DNA from: Ilumatobacteraceae bacterium
GTDB taxonomy: Bacteria > Actinomycetota > Acidimicrobiia > Acidimicrobiales > Ilumatobacteraceae
DNA length: 58,541 bases
Direction of reading: 5' to 3'
Assembly (NCBI GenBank): GCA_022425725.1
Contig: JAKMEY010000055.1
Location: 1 to 58,541 of the forward strand
Shown one piece after another: positions 8,360-16,971 of this stretch. Positions within the stretch are counted from its first letter, which is position 1. Every line of letters starts with the position of its first letter. Both the position numbers and the translations under genes were made by a program. The notes below the pieces were generated by a model, which was given only the letters and a program-made list of their open reading frames with translations, was not told where the DNA came from and searched no databases.

Positions 8360-8911
8360 ATGACAATTCTTATTGTTCTCGTGGTTGTCGTGCTGCTCTT
8401 ACTGTTTGTCGGCGCCCTCTACAACGGTCTTGTTCGCAAAAGGAATTCGGTTGACAACGGTTGGTCTCAGATCGATGTGCAATTGAAGCGACGTCTCGAT
8501 CTCATTCCGAATCTTGTCGAAACCGTGAAGGGATACGCCGAACACGAACGTGAGGCTCTTGAAGCGGTCATCGCCGCCCGTAACGGTGCAGTCGCTGCCC
8601 CTGACACGCCCGGTGCGCAAGCCGCGGCAGAAGGCCCGATTGCCGGCGCCCTTCGGCAGCTGTTTGCGGTGTCGGAGGCATACCCAGACCTCAAAGCCAA
8701 CACTAACTTCCTCTCGCTCCAAGAGGAACTCAGCGCAACAGAGGGTCGTATTGCGTACGCCCGTCAGTTCTACAACGACGCTGTGCTCCGCTATCACAAT
8801 GCGATCGATCAAGTGCCGGGAGTCATCGTCGCGAAGATGTTCTCATTCAATCATCGTGAGTACTTCGATGCTGGCCCCGAGGCAGACCGGGTTCCATCGG
8901 TCAGTTTTTAA
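8360..8911 (+). CDS. lemA: LemA family membrane protein
   Basis: LemA-fold protein of 183 residues: one N-terminal membrane helix (about 2-22) with a long alpha-helical domain behind it. The family signature is clear in RKRNSVDNGWSQIDVQLKRR followed by LIPNLVETVKGYAEHE. The molecular function of the family is not settled. It is often encoded beside the protease HtpX, as here (6 bases downstream), and that pairing points to membrane protein quality control. No Shine-Dalgarno sequence is visible; a -10-like TAGACT is placed for a leaderless start. Confidence 0.92.
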   Translation: MTILIVLVVVVLLLLFVGALYNGLVRKRNSVDNGWSQIDVQLKRRLDLIPNLVETVKGYAEHEREALEAVIAARNGAVAAPDTPGAQAAAEGPIAGALRQLFAVSEAYPDLKANTNFLSLQEELSATEGRIAYARQFYNDAVLRYHNAIDQVPGVIVAKMFSFNHREYFDAGPEADRVPSVSF

Positions 8912-8917
8912 GATGCC

Positions 8918-9823
8918 ATGCACGAACTGATTCGTTCAAATAAGCGTCGAAGCGCGCTCGTCATCATTGTGTTCTGCACGGTCTTTGTTGCGATTGGCTG
9001 GATCGTTGGAGTAACCGTGGGCGGAGGGTGGACACTCACCGTTGTTGCGCTCGTCCTCTCTTTGGTGTTATCCGTCGGGTCGTGGTGGTCATCGGCGACG
9101 ATTGCACTGAAGGTAAGTCGAGCACGTCCGGCTGATGAAACTGAGTATCGGCGGCTTCACAACCTTGTCGAAGGCCTATGCATCGCAGGTGGGATACCAA
9201 AACCCGGTGTCTACATCATTGATGACGAAGCCCCGAATGCGTTTGCCACCGGACGGAATCCTCAACATGCGGCAATTGCGGTGACGACGGGTCTGTTAAA
9301 CAAAATGAATCGGGTCGAACTCGAAGGAGTCGTCGCTCACGAGCTTTCCCATATTCGTCACTATGACATCGCAGTATCAACCATTGCGGTGACTCTTGTT
9401 GGGGCGGTGGCGTTGATGAGTGATTTGGCGTTGAGAACGCTGTGGTGGAACGGCGGCAGGACGTCAAGAAGTAACGACCGTAACGGCCACAACAATCCTC
9501 TTGCCATCGTTGGTTTCATCCTTATCATCGTTGCGCCGATTATTGCGACGCTGTTGCAGCGTGCGGTTTCTCGTCAACGTGAGTCACTGGCCGATGTCGG
9601 CGCCTGTGAGTTGACGAGGTATCCGCCGGGTCTCATTTCGGCGTTGGAAAAATTGCAAGATGACACGACGGTCACTCACAGTGCGAGTACCGCAACCGCT
9701 CACATGTGGATTGAGCAGCCGATGAGTGGTGTAGGTGACAATGGCCGTCTTGGCTCTGTTCATAAACTCTTTAACACCCATCCGCCTCTGGAAGAGCGGA
9801 TCCAAGCCCTGAAGGATCTCTGA
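8918..9823 (+). CDS. htpX: M48 family zinc metalloprotease HtpX
   Basis: Integral membrane protease of 301 residues that degrades misfolded membrane proteins. Two N-terminal membrane segments (about 13-33 and 37-58) precede the zinc-binding HELSH (H141, E142, H145). A second pair of hydrophobic segments (about 155-175 and 195-215) separates this from the third ligand region SRQRESLADVGACEL. The C-terminal NTHPPLEERIQAL is characteristic. The start is 6 bases after lemA, and the stop shares a base with the next start (TGATG). The three genes look like one operon. Confidence 0.94.
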   Translation: MHELIRSNKRRSALVIIVFCTVFVAIGWIVGVTVGGGWTLTVVALVLSLVLSVGSWWSSATIALKVSRARPADETEYRRLHNLVEGLCIAGGIPKPGVYIIDDEAPNAFATGRNPQHAAIAVTTGLLNKMNRVELEGVVAHELSHIRHYDIAVSTIAVTLVGAVALMSDLALRTLWWNGGRTSRSNDRNGHNNPLAIVGFILIIVAPIIATLLQRAVSRQRESLADVGACELTRYPPGLISALEKLQDDTTVTHSASTATAHMWIEQPMSGVGDNGRLGSVHKLFNTHPPLEERIQALKDL

Positions 9824-10980
9824 TGAAAATATCATCGAAGCGTCGTGTCGCAATTGTCGTTCTGTGTTCGGGTGGCCTGCTCGCTGCGAGTTGCGGTGGA
9901 AGTGCAGATGAGTTAATCGATCAAGCATCAGATGCGTTGAACGAACTTGCTGAAGATGGGTCATCTGTGACCGAGAGTGAAGGATCAGCGTCTGGTGATT
10001 CGACGCCAGAGGGGTCATCGACAGGCTCGACCTCGTCGTCATCAGGTGACGATGACGTCGAGGTGGCCGTTGAACCCAATGCCCGCATGCCACTCACAGG
10101 TGCTCCGCTTGACGGCGTCGATGGCATTCCTGACCGGCCGGCACTTGCCGTCAAAATGCCGAATAACCAGAAAGCCCTTCCGCAGACAGGTCTGAACGAG
10201 GCCGACATTGTGTTCGAGGAAATCATTAACGATGGGTTGACTCGTTTTATTTCGGTGTTCCACAGCCAGGGTTCCGATCCTGTGGGTCCGATCCGCTCCG
10301 GTCGTGCCCAAGATGTCGACATTCTCACCAATCTTGACTCGCCGTTGTTTGCATGGTCAGGTGGAAATCCAGGTGTGACAAGAGTGATCAACAACTCGTC
10401 ATTGGTGAGCCTCAACTACGTGCGCGGATTTGCTGATGCTTACTACCGGCGCGATGGTCGTGGGGGCTCGCCTCACAACCTCTTTTCGTCTACAGACACT
10501 CTGTGGGACCTCACTCCGGAAGAGTTTTCGGTGCCTCCGCAGATCTTCTCGTACATGCTCCCCGGTGAAACAGCGGTTGGTGACCCTGCTTCAATTATCG
10601 AAATTGAACTCGACTCAATCCTCGCCCGTTGGGATTACGACTCGGCCAGCGGTCGCTACCTCCGTTCGCAATACGGCGAGCCTCATATGACTGAGCTCAC
10701 CGGCCAAGCATGGGCCGACAACGTGGTGGTGCTCCTTGTTGAGTATCGGAGAAGCCCAATCGACTCGAAGAGCCCGGAAGCGATCACTGTTGGAAGTGGC
10801 CAGGCTCTGATCTTCACCGACGGAGTCGTTCAGGTCGGTTCCTGGCAGCGGTCTTCAAACAGCGATATGTGGAATCTCTACACCGATGAGACGCTGAGCG
10901 AACCTATCGGACTTAGCGATGGGCGCACTTGGGTTGAACTGCCTCGAAATGATTCCGAAAATGTTCGCTATGTGTCGTAG
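9823..10980 (+). CDS. DUF3048 (YerB-like) lipoprotein
   Basis: Exported lipoprotein of 385 residues. A basic start and hydrophobic stretch end in the lipobox LLAASC (lipidated C24). A low-complexity linker rich in serine, threonine, glycine and aspartate follows (about 45-85), then the DUF3048 region with ALPQTGLNEADIVFEEIINDGLTRF and GPIRSGRAQDVD. The function of DUF3048 proteins is unknown to me beyond surface location. Translation is coupled to htpX by a one-base overlap, which places it in the lemA-htpX unit. Confidence 0.87.
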   Translation: MKISSKRRVAIVVLCSGGLLAASCGGSADELIDQASDALNELAEDGSSVTESEGSASGDSTPEGSSTGSTSSSSGDDDVEVAVEPNARMPLTGAPLDGVDGIPDRPALAVKMPNNQKALPQTGLNEADIVFEEIINDGLTRFISVFHSQGSDPVGPIRSGRAQDVDILTNLDSPLFAWSGGNPGVTRVINNSSLVSLNYVRGFADAYYRRDGRGGSPHNLFSSTDTLWDLTPEEFSVPPQIFSYMLPGETAVGDPASIIEIELDSILARWDYDSASGRYLRSQYGEPHMTELTGQAWADNVVVLLVEYRRSPIDSKSPEAITVGSGQALIFTDGVVQVGSWQRSSNSDMWNLYTDETLSEPIGLSDGRTWVELPRNDSENVRYVS

Positions 10981-11008
10981 CAGTGGCCATTGACCGCCGG
11001 AAGATAGA

Positions 11009-11014
11009 TAGATT
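11009..11014 (+). promoter_or_regulatory. Putative -10 element of pdxS (leaderless)
   Basis: TAGATT lies 6 bases before the pdxS ATG at 11021, in the 40-base gap after the DUF3048 gene. TTGACC at 10990-10995 is only 13 bases upstream of it, too close for a normal -35. Confidence 0.5.
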
Positions 11015-11020
11015 GAGGAC

Positions 11021-11905
11021 ATGTCGAACCCCCAAACCGGCTCTTTTCCCGTAAAGCGTGGCCTTGCAGAGATGCTCTCGGGTGGCGTCATCATGGACGT
11101 CGTCACACCTGAGCAAGCGAAAATTGCAGAAGATGCAGGAGCGTGCGCCGTGATGGCGCTCGAGCGGGTGCCGGCAGATATCCGCCGTGATGGCGGCATC
11201 GCTCGAATGAGCGACCCAGACATGATCGAAGGCATCAAGGCGACTGTCACGATTCCGGTGATGGCGAAGGCAAGAATTGGCCACTTTGTTGAAGCACAAA
11301 TCATCCAAAGCCTCGGTGTTGACTTCATCGACGAGTCTGAAGTGCTCACTCCAGCTGATGAAGCCCACCACATCGATAAGTACAAATTTGATGTCCCCTT
11401 CGTGTGTGGAGCAACGAACCTCGGTGAGGCGTTACGTCGCATTTCCGAGGGAGCAGCCATGATCCGTTCGAAAGGCGAAGCGGGAACCGGAAATATCGTT
11501 GAGGCTGTCCGCCACCTCCGCTCAATTTTGGGCGATATCCGTCGTATTGGCCAGGCCGACTCGGCTGAGCTCTTCGATTGGGCGAAGCAACTTCAGGCGC
11601 CACTCCCGCTCGTGCAAGAGCTTGCAGAGACGGGCCGCCTACCGGTTCCTCTGTTCTGTGCGGGAGGAATTGCAACTCCGGCTGACGCAGCTCTTGCAAT
11701 GCAACTCGGGGCTGAGGCGGTCTTCGTCGGCTCTGGAATTTTCAAGAGCGATGAGCCAGAACGCCGTGCCCGAGCCATCGTTGAAGCCACGACACATTTT
11801 CAAGACGCAGATGTGCTCGCAAAGGTGAGCCGCGGTCTCGGGGCACCGATGACTGGCATCGGCATGGATGAGATCAATCAGCGCTACGCCGAACGCGGTT
11901 GGTGA
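11021..11905 (+). CDS. pdxS: Pyridoxal 5'-phosphate synthase, synthase subunit
   Basis: Builds PLP directly from ribose 5-phosphate, glyceraldehyde 3-phosphate and ammonia in the deoxyxylulose-independent pathway. The 294-residue (beta/alpha)8 barrel is very highly conserved: [35 protein letters not shown] and [20 protein letters not shown] are diagnostic. It works in a 12+12 complex with the glutaminase subunit PdxT encoded 27 bases downstream. The order pdxS-pdxT-yebC matches mycobacteria (Rv2606c-Rv2603c region). Confidence 0.97.
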   Translation: MSNPQTGSFPVKRGLAEMLSGGVIMDVVTPEQAKIAEDAGACAVMALERVPADIRRDGGIARMSDPDMIEGIKATVTIPVMAKARIGHFVEAQIIQSLGVDFIDESEVLTPADEAHHIDKYKFDVPFVCGATNLGEALRRISEGAAMIRSKGEAGTGNIVEAVRHLRSILGDIRRIGQADSAELFDWAKQLQAPLPLVQELAETGRLPVPLFCAGGIATPADAALAMQLGAEAVFVGSGIFKSDEPERRARAIVEATTHFQDADVLAKVSRGLGAPMTGIGMDEINQRYAERGW

Positions 11906-11932
11906 TGACGCCGTCTGCTGGGGAGCCTCCGG

Positions 11933-12550
11933 GTGAACATCGGAATTCTGGCCTTGCAAGGAGCGTTTGGCGCGCATCAGCGCGTCTTGACTGATCTTGG
12001 CGCATCGGTGACGCTCGTGCGCGGCGTCGAAGACCTAAATGGCCTCGACGGCATTGTGCTCCCCGGTGGAGAGAGCACGACGATGTCAATGTTGCTTGAT
12101 TCGAGTGGAATTGCCGCACCGCTGAGAGAACAAGTGCGTAACGGGTTCCCGGTGTTTGGCACTTGCGCTGGACTGATCTTGCTGGCCGAGAAGATTGTCG
12201 ATGGTCGTGCCGACCAACAGCAACTTGGTGGGCTCGCTATCACTTCTCGGCGTAATGGCTACGGACGCCAAATTGACAGTTTTGAGGCATCGATCTCCAT
12301 CTGTGAAGCACAGAACACATTTTCAATGAACGGTGTGTTTATTCGTGCCCCTCGGATTGAAAAGGTCACGGGAGATGTTGAGGTACTGGGTACCGTCAAT
12401 GGCGATGTCGTGCTTGTCCGGCAGGGAAATATTCTCGGCGCCACCTTTCATCCCGAGCTCAGTGATGACCGTCGGGTCCACGAAATGTTCTTGAAGACGG
12501 TGTCACGTCGCAACAATGATGTGGAACAGGCTCAAGAGGTGAGGAGTTAG
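11933..12550 (+). CDS. pdxT: Pyridoxal 5'-phosphate synthase, glutaminase subunit
   Basis: Class I glutamine amidotransferase of 205 residues that supplies ammonia to PdxS. The nucleophile is C78 in GTCAGL, preceded by the LPGGESTTM loop; the His-Glu of the triad lie in ATFHPELSDD. The GTG start at 11933 is supported by GGGGAG 8 bases upstream and by the immediate MNIGILALQGAFGAH family N-terminus. It is in an operon with pdxS and followed 3 bases later by yebC. Confidence 0.96.
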   Translation: MNIGILALQGAFGAHQRVLTDLGASVTLVRGVEDLNGLDGIVLPGGESTTMSMLLDSSGIAAPLREQVRNGFPVFGTCAGLILLAEKIVDGRADQQQLGGLAITSRRNGYGRQIDSFEASISICEAQNTFSMNGVFIRAPRIEKVTGDVEVLGTVNGDVVLVRQGNILGATFHPELSDDRRVHEMFLKTVSRRNNDVEQAQEVRS

Positions 12551-12553
12551 GAA

Positions 12554-13303
12554 ATGTCAGGGCATTCCAAATGGGCGACCATTAAGCACAAAAAGGGTGC
12601 GGCTGATAAGGCGCGAGGAAAGCTGTTTGCAAAGCTGGCTCGTCAAATTGAAGTTGCAGCTCGCGCTGGGGGCGGCGAACCCGATATGAACCCAACTCTT
12701 CGCTCGGCGGTAGCGAAGGCTAAGGGATCGCAGATGACGAACGATGCAATCGACCGCGCGATTAAGCGTGGCACGGGCGATGCGGGCGGACAGTCGTATG
12801 AAGCAATCACCTATGAGGGTTACGCGCCATGCGGAGTGGCCTTGATGATTGAAGTGCTCACCGATAACCGCAATCGCACCGGTGCCGACATCAGAAATAT
12901 CTTTACGAAATCAGGGGGCTCAATGGCTGAGCCCGGTGCGGTGAGTTGGCAGTTCGCTCGGCGAGGGGTCGTCATCGTCGATGGCTCTGCAGATGAAGAG
13001 ACGGTCTTTGATTTGGCTCTCGAAGCCGGTGCAGATGACATTGTTGGTGAGGCTGGTGCATGGAGGGTCACTTGTGATCCATCGGCAACGCCCGCGGTGA
13101 GTGAATCAATCAGCGCAGGAGGTCTCTCCATCATCTCAGCAGAGTCACCGTTGGTGTCAGACAACTTGGTGCCGCTTGACACCGTTGAAGATGCCAAGTC
13201 GGTGCTGAAGATCATCGACGCGCTAGAAGACAACGACGACGTCCAGGACGTCTACGCCAACTTTGACATGAGTGATGAAGTGTTGGAGGGAGCAGCCGAA
13301 TGA
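12554..13303 (+). CDS. YebC/PmpR family protein
   Basis: Cytoplasmic protein of 249 residues with the unmistakable N-terminus MSGHSKWATIKHKKGAADKA and the later ITYEGYAPCG and TDNRNRT blocks. The family was long annotated as a transcriptional regulator. More recent work on YebC proteins points to a role in translation of difficult sequences such as proline stretches; which applies here is not visible. GAGG lies upstream of the ATG. The stop overlaps the peroxiredoxin start (ATGA). It stands before ruvC as in many bacteria. Confidence 0.95.
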   Translation: MSGHSKWATIKHKKGAADKARGKLFAKLARQIEVAARAGGGEPDMNPTLRSAVAKAKGSQMTNDAIDRAIKRGTGDAGGQSYEAITYEGYAPCGVALMIEVLTDNRNRTGADIRNIFTKSGGSMAEPGAVSWQFARRGVVIVDGSADEETVFDLALEAGADDIVGEAGAWRVTCDPSATPAVSESISAGGLSIISAESPLVSDNLVPLDTVEDAKSVLKIIDALEDNDDVQDVYANFDMSDEVLEGAAE

Positions 13304-13755
13304 GCACCCTTGTCAAAGTAGGAGATGAAGCCCCTGACTTCACGCTGATGGCGACTGGTGGGTCTGAGATCACGTTGTCGTCACTTCAGGGGCGACCGGT
13401 CGTCATCGTTTTTTATCCGGGTGACGACTCTCCGGTTTGCACACAGCAACTGAATTCCTATAACGAAGGCTTAGACGAGTTTGAGCGTCTTGATGCTCAA
13501 GTGCTCGGCATTTCATTTCAAAGCCTTGACAGTCACGAATCGTTTTCCGAAAAATACGGGCTCAACTTTCCGCTATTGGCTGATACCGACAAACACGTAT
13601 CGAAGCAGTACGGAATTCTCGGTCCCCTCGGGTTCCCCCGTCGAAGCGTGTTTATCGTTGATGAATCTGGAGTCATTCGCTACGCCCATCGAGCGGTTGC
13701 TGGGCTCTCGTACCGCCCAGTGTCTGAACTCATTTCAGCTCTGAACTCGCTGTGA
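13300..13755 (+). CDS. Thioredoxin-fold peroxiredoxin (Bcp/AhpE-like, 1-Cys)
   Basis: Peroxide-reducing protein of 151 residues. The peroxidatic cysteine is C47 in YPGDDSPVC, so the usual PxxxTxxC reads PxxxSxxC (P40, S44, C47), a conservative change. The second cysteine that most Bcp proteins have five residues later is absent. The mechanism is therefore 1-Cys, probably resolved by an external thiol; mycothiol is a candidate because mshC is nearby. It overlaps yebC by four bases and is not part of the usual yebC-ruvC group, so its place here is a lineage feature. Confidence 0.88.
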   Translation: MSTLVKVGDEAPDFTLMATGGSEITLSSLQGRPVVIVFYPGDDSPVCTQQLNSYNEGLDEFERLDAQVLGISFQSLDSHESFSEKYGLNFPLLADTDKHVSKQYGILGPLGFPRRSVFIVDESGVIRYAHRAVAGLSYRPVSELISALNSL

Positions 13756-13790
13756 TTGCAATGATCATCGTTGATGTGACCGCAACCAAG

Positions 13791-13796
13791 TAGAAT
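13791..13796 (+). promoter_or_regulatory. Putative -10 element of ruvC (leaderless)
   Basis: TAGAAT, the best -10 match in the window, lies 7 bases before the ruvC ATG at 13804. It would drive the ruvC-ruvA-ruvB-queA unit. Confidence 0.55.
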
Positions 13797-13803
13797 CGAA
13801 CTT

Positions 13804-14337
13804 ATGTTCGGTGGTTCGGCGAAGTCGTGCCGGGTGGTTGGCATTGACCCCGGGTTGACCCGGTGCGGATTTGCGGTCATTGATGCGCAGGGCTCGACCG
13901 TCAATGCCCGTTCACTGGGCGTGTTCACCACATCGCCACAGAGTGAGTTACCTGACCGGTTGGCGGCTTTGCAGCGAGATATTAGAGAACTGCTTGACGA
14001 ATTCGCACCCCACGCTGTCGCTGTCGAGAAGGTCTTCTTTCAAGTCAACGTTCGGACCGCCATGAGTGTTGGTCAGGCGAGCGGTATCGCTCTCGCCGAA
14101 GCCGCTCGATCAGGTTGCACGGTTGCTCAGTACTCGCCAAATGAAGTGAAGTTGTCGATTGCTGGTTTCGGTGGGGCAGATAAGCAGCAGGTTCAGAGAA
14201 TGGTCCAACAGCGGCTCGGGCTGTCATCGCCTCCGCGGCCTGCGGACGCTGCAGATGCAGCCGCTCTTGCGCTCTGCTACCTCGCAAGTTCTCCGCTGAC
14301 GGCAGCGGTTCAGGCAGCGCTTGGAGGTCGATCGTGA
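13804..14337 (+). CDS. ruvC: Holliday junction endodeoxyribonuclease RuvC
   Basis: Resolves Holliday junctions by paired nicks in homologous recombination. The RNase H-like fold of 177 residues has the first catalytic aspartate in GIDPGLTRCGFAVID, a glutamate in AVEKVFFQVN, and the C-terminal pair in RPADAADAAALALCY. The length is normal. The stop overlaps the ruvA GTG start (GTGA), and ruvB and queA follow with overlaps, forming one tightly coupled operon. Confidence 0.97.
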   Translation: MFGGSAKSCRVVGIDPGLTRCGFAVIDAQGSTVNARSLGVFTTSPQSELPDRLAALQRDIRELLDEFAPHAVAVEKVFFQVNVRTAMSVGQASGIALAEAARSGCTVAQYSPNEVKLSIAGFGGADKQQVQRMVQQRLGLSSPPRPADAADAAALALCYLASSPLTAAVQAALGGRS

Positions 14338-14921
14338 TTGCCACGCTGCGCGGTCGACTACTTGACCGATCTCCCGAGGGTGCGGCGATCCTTGAAGTCG
14401 CCGGCGTTGGATATGAAGTTGCAATGACGTCGCGCAATCTTGCGTCGTTGTCGTCAGATGGCGAAACCTTCATCTACGTTCACCATCACATTCGCGAAGA
14501 CAGCCAGCAGCTGTTTGGCTTCACCAGCATGCTCGAACGAGCAACGTTTCGCATTCTCATTGCAACACATGGAGTCGGTCCCTCATTGGCGCTAGCCATT
14601 CTTGAAACACACACACCTCATGCTCTTGTCGACGCAGTCGCAACGTCAGATGTCAACGCGTTGACGATGGTGCCAGGAGTAGGAAAGAAAACAGCCGAGC
14701 GTCTCCTCGTCGAACTGCGATCACGCCTATCGCTCCCTGAAATCGATGCACCATCGTCGGCGGCGAGTGGTGGTGCGATTCGTGAAATTCGCGCGGCGCT
14801 TGAGCAGTTGGGGTATGACCCATCAGAAATTGTGTCGGCTACAAGCGAATTGCCGGTCGACATTGATGTCGCCGAGGGGTTGCGCAGCGCGCTGTCATAT
14901 TTGGGGGCGCAACGTGCGTGA
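14334..14921 (+). CDS. ruvA: Holliday junction branch migration protein RuvA
   Basis: Tetrameric junction-binding subunit that loads the RuvB motors. The 195 residues show the N-terminal OB fold ([16 protein letters not shown]), the helix-hairpin-helix domain with [11 protein letters not shown] and [16 protein letters not shown], and a C-terminal domain III after a serine/alanine linker. The GTG start lies inside the ruvC stop. The ruvB start overlaps its end by eight bases. Confidence 0.97.
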   Translation: MIATLRGRLLDRSPEGAAILEVAGVGYEVAMTSRNLASLSSDGETFIYVHHHIREDSQQLFGFTSMLERATFRILIATHGVGPSLALAILETHTPHALVDAVATSDVNALTMVPGVGKKTAERLLVELRSRLSLPEIDAPSSAASGGAIREIRAALEQLGYDPSEIVSATSELPVDIDVAEGLRSALSYLGAQRA

Positions 14922-15960
14922 AGAGTTCCTTGATCCGGGCATTGAAGATGATTCGACCGATCCAGCTGAAGTTGGTTTACGGCCGCAGACTCTCAGTGAG
15001 TTCATCGGCCAATCCGAATTGAAAGAGCATCTTCAGATCGTCTTAGAGGCGGCCAAGAAGCGCGGCCAAGCCCTTGATCACCTGCTGTTCGCAGGTCCTC
15101 CAGGGCTCGGCAAGACAACTCTTGCTGGCATCATCGCGATCGAGCGTGGCGTTGACCTGCATGTGACGTCTGGCCCTGCGCTCGAACGGGCGGGCGACCT
15201 TGCGGCAATCCTGACCAAACTGGGCGAAGGCGACGTGTTATTCATCGACGAGATCCATCGCCTGTCGAGAGCGGTCGAAGAAATTCTCTATCCAGCAATG
15301 GAAGATTTCAAGCTCGACATCGTTGTCGGCAAAGGGCCTGCGGCATCAAGTATCCGACTTACGATGCCGCCGTTCACATTGGTGGGAGCCACCACCCGCA
15401 CTGGCATGATCACAGGGCCGCTGAGAGACCGCTTTGGTTACGTTGCTCGTCTCGACTACTACAGCTCAGAAGAGTTGAGCGCAGTGGTTTCTCGCGCGGC
15501 ATCAATTTGGGGTGTCGTCATCGATGACGAGGCTGCATTTGAAGTTGCGCGTCGCTCCAGAGGCACCCCACGTATCGCTAATCGCCTTCTCCGCAGAGTG
15601 CGCGACTTCGCAGAAGTCCGATCAGACGGTCTGATCACCCCCGATGTTGCCCGAGAGGGGCTGAGGGTGTTCGGTGTCGACGATTTAGGTCTCGACAAGG
15701 TCGATCGTGCTTTGCTCGATTCACTGTGCTCTCGATTTGCGGGTGGCCCGGTTGGGCTCTCAACCCTTGCGATTGGGGTCGGCGAGCAACCCGAAACGGT
15801 TGAGGACGTACACGAACCATTTCTCATCCAACTCGGGCTCATCGCCCGCACACCCCGTGGTCGCATTGCCTTGCCTGCTGCGTACTCTCATATGGGAGTC
15901 GAGATGCCAGCTGGGTCTGAAGGAAATGTCACACAGACACGGTCGCTGTTTAAAGACTGA
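14914..15960 (+). CDS. ruvB: Holliday junction branch migration ATPase RuvB
   Basis: Hexameric AAA+ motor for branch migration, 348 residues. Walker [10 protein letters not shown] and Walker [10 protein letters not shown] are clear, with sensor [18 protein letters not shown] and the C-terminal winged helix ([16 protein letters not shown]). I use the GTG at 14914 because [13 protein letters not shown] directly precedes the [12 protein letters not shown] family start. A longer in-frame reading from 14746 would run through most of the ruvA C-terminus. It overlaps queA by one base (TGATG). Confidence 0.97.
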   Translation: MREEFLDPGIEDDSTDPAEVGLRPQTLSEFIGQSELKEHLQIVLEAAKKRGQALDHLLFAGPPGLGKTTLAGIIAIERGVDLHVTSGPALERAGDLAAILTKLGEGDVLFIDEIHRLSRAVEEILYPAMEDFKLDIVVGKGPAASSIRLTMPPFTLVGATTRTGMITGPLRDRFGYVARLDYYSSEELSAVVSRAASIWGVVIDDEAAFEVARRSRGTPRIANRLLRRVRDFAEVRSDGLITPDVAREGLRVFGVDDLGLDKVDRALLDSLCSRFAGGPVGLSTLAIGVGEQPETVEDVHEPFLIQLGLIARTPRGRIALPAAYSHMGVEMPAGSEGNVTQTRSLFKD

Positions 15961-16961
15961 TGTCGATTTCAGATTTTGACTACGAACTCCCTGCGGAGTT
16001 GATCGCTCAGACTCCGGTGGAGCCTCGTAGCGCCGCCCGACTCCTCATTGACGAAGGCGACCGGCCCGCTCGACATTCAGTGGTCGAACATCTCGGAGAA
16101 GAATTGCGGGCTGGCGATGTGCTGGTCGTGAACAATACCAAGGTGCTACCGGCGCGTCTGCATCTACAACGAGCAACAGGAGGCAAGGTCGAAGTCTTGT
16201 TGCTTGAGCCATTAGGCGATGGCGAATGGGAATGTCTCATGCGCCCTGGGGGCAAATTGAAGGCTGGAGAAGAGCTGTTTTCTCACACCGGTGAGGCCGT
16301 CATTTCTGTGACCGGTAGACGGGAGTCTCCATCTGCAGCAACATTTCAGGTCTCGATACTTGCACCCGAAGATCAACTATTCGCAATCGGTGAACTGCCG
16401 TTACCGCCATACATCACCGAACAACCTGCTGACCCAAATCGCTACCAGACCGTGTTCGCTGACCGGCCTGGAAGTGCGGCGGCGCCAACCGCGGGCCTCC
16501 ACCTCACCACCGATCTTCTCTCTGAACTTCGGGCCGGCGGAATCGACATTGTCGAGGTTGAACTCATCGTCGGCATCGACACATTCAGGCCGCTGGAGGT
16601 CGAACGCCTCGATGATCACATCATGCACACCGAGTCGTACCGTGTCGATAGCGCAGTATTTGAACGAGTTAACGATGCCGCTCGTGTGATCGCCGTTGGG
16701 ACAACGTCAACCCGTGCGCTCGAAAGCGCAGCAACAACGCATCGCCTTCAGGGGCGAACCAATTTGTTCATCCGCCCGGGTTACGAATGGAAAGTTGTTG
16801 ACCTCCTCATGACGAACTTTCATCAACCCCGAACCACCCTATTGGTCATGATCGAAGCCTTCGTTGGCTCCCGATGGCGGCGACTGTACGAAGAAGCGAT
16901 TCACGAGCGTTACCGAATGTTGAGCTTCGGAGATGCAATGCTGCTCAACCGAGACCGGTAA
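15960..16961 (+). CDS. queA: S-adenosylmethionine:tRNA ribosyltransferase-isomerase
   Basis: Transfers the ribosyl group of SAM to preQ1-modified tRNA to give epoxyqueuosine, the penultimate step of queuosine formation. The 333-residue protein has the QueA blocks FDYELPAELIAQTPVEPR, VVNNTKVLPARL, PTAGLHLTTDLL and TNFHQPRTTLLVMIEAF. It follows ruvB with a one-base overlap and precedes tgt. This is the widespread bacterial order ruvB-queA-tgt-yajC-secDF, not the mycobacterial arrangement. Confidence 0.96.
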   Translation: MSISDFDYELPAELIAQTPVEPRSAARLLIDEGDRPARHSVVEHLGEELRAGDVLVVNNTKVLPARLHLQRATGGKVEVLLLEPLGDGEWECLMRPGGKLKAGEELFSHTGEAVISVTGRRESPSAATFQVSILAPEDQLFAIGELPLPPYITEQPADPNRYQTVFADRPGSAAAPTAGLHLTTDLLSELRAGGIDIVEVELIVGIDTFRPLEVERLDDHIMHTESYRVDSAVFERVNDAARVIAVGTTSTRALESAATTHRLQGRTNLFIRPGYEWKVVDLLMTNFHQPRTTLLVMIEAFVGSRWRRLYEEAIHERYRMLSFGDAMLLNRDR

Positions 16962-16964
16962 CGT
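16959..16964 (+). promoter_or_regulatory. Putative -10 element of tgt fused to the queA stop codon
   Basis: TAACGT begins with the TAA stop of queA and lies 7 bases before a GTG at 16972. The geometry predicts a leaderless tgt transcript starting within the ruvC-queA unit. Confidence 0.45.
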
Positions 16965-16971
16965 CTCGGTC

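Noticed and set aside
10855-11460. Open frame of 201 codons on the minus strand
   Set aside because: Antisense shadow of pdxS; composition is what the reverse frame of a highly conserved gene gives.
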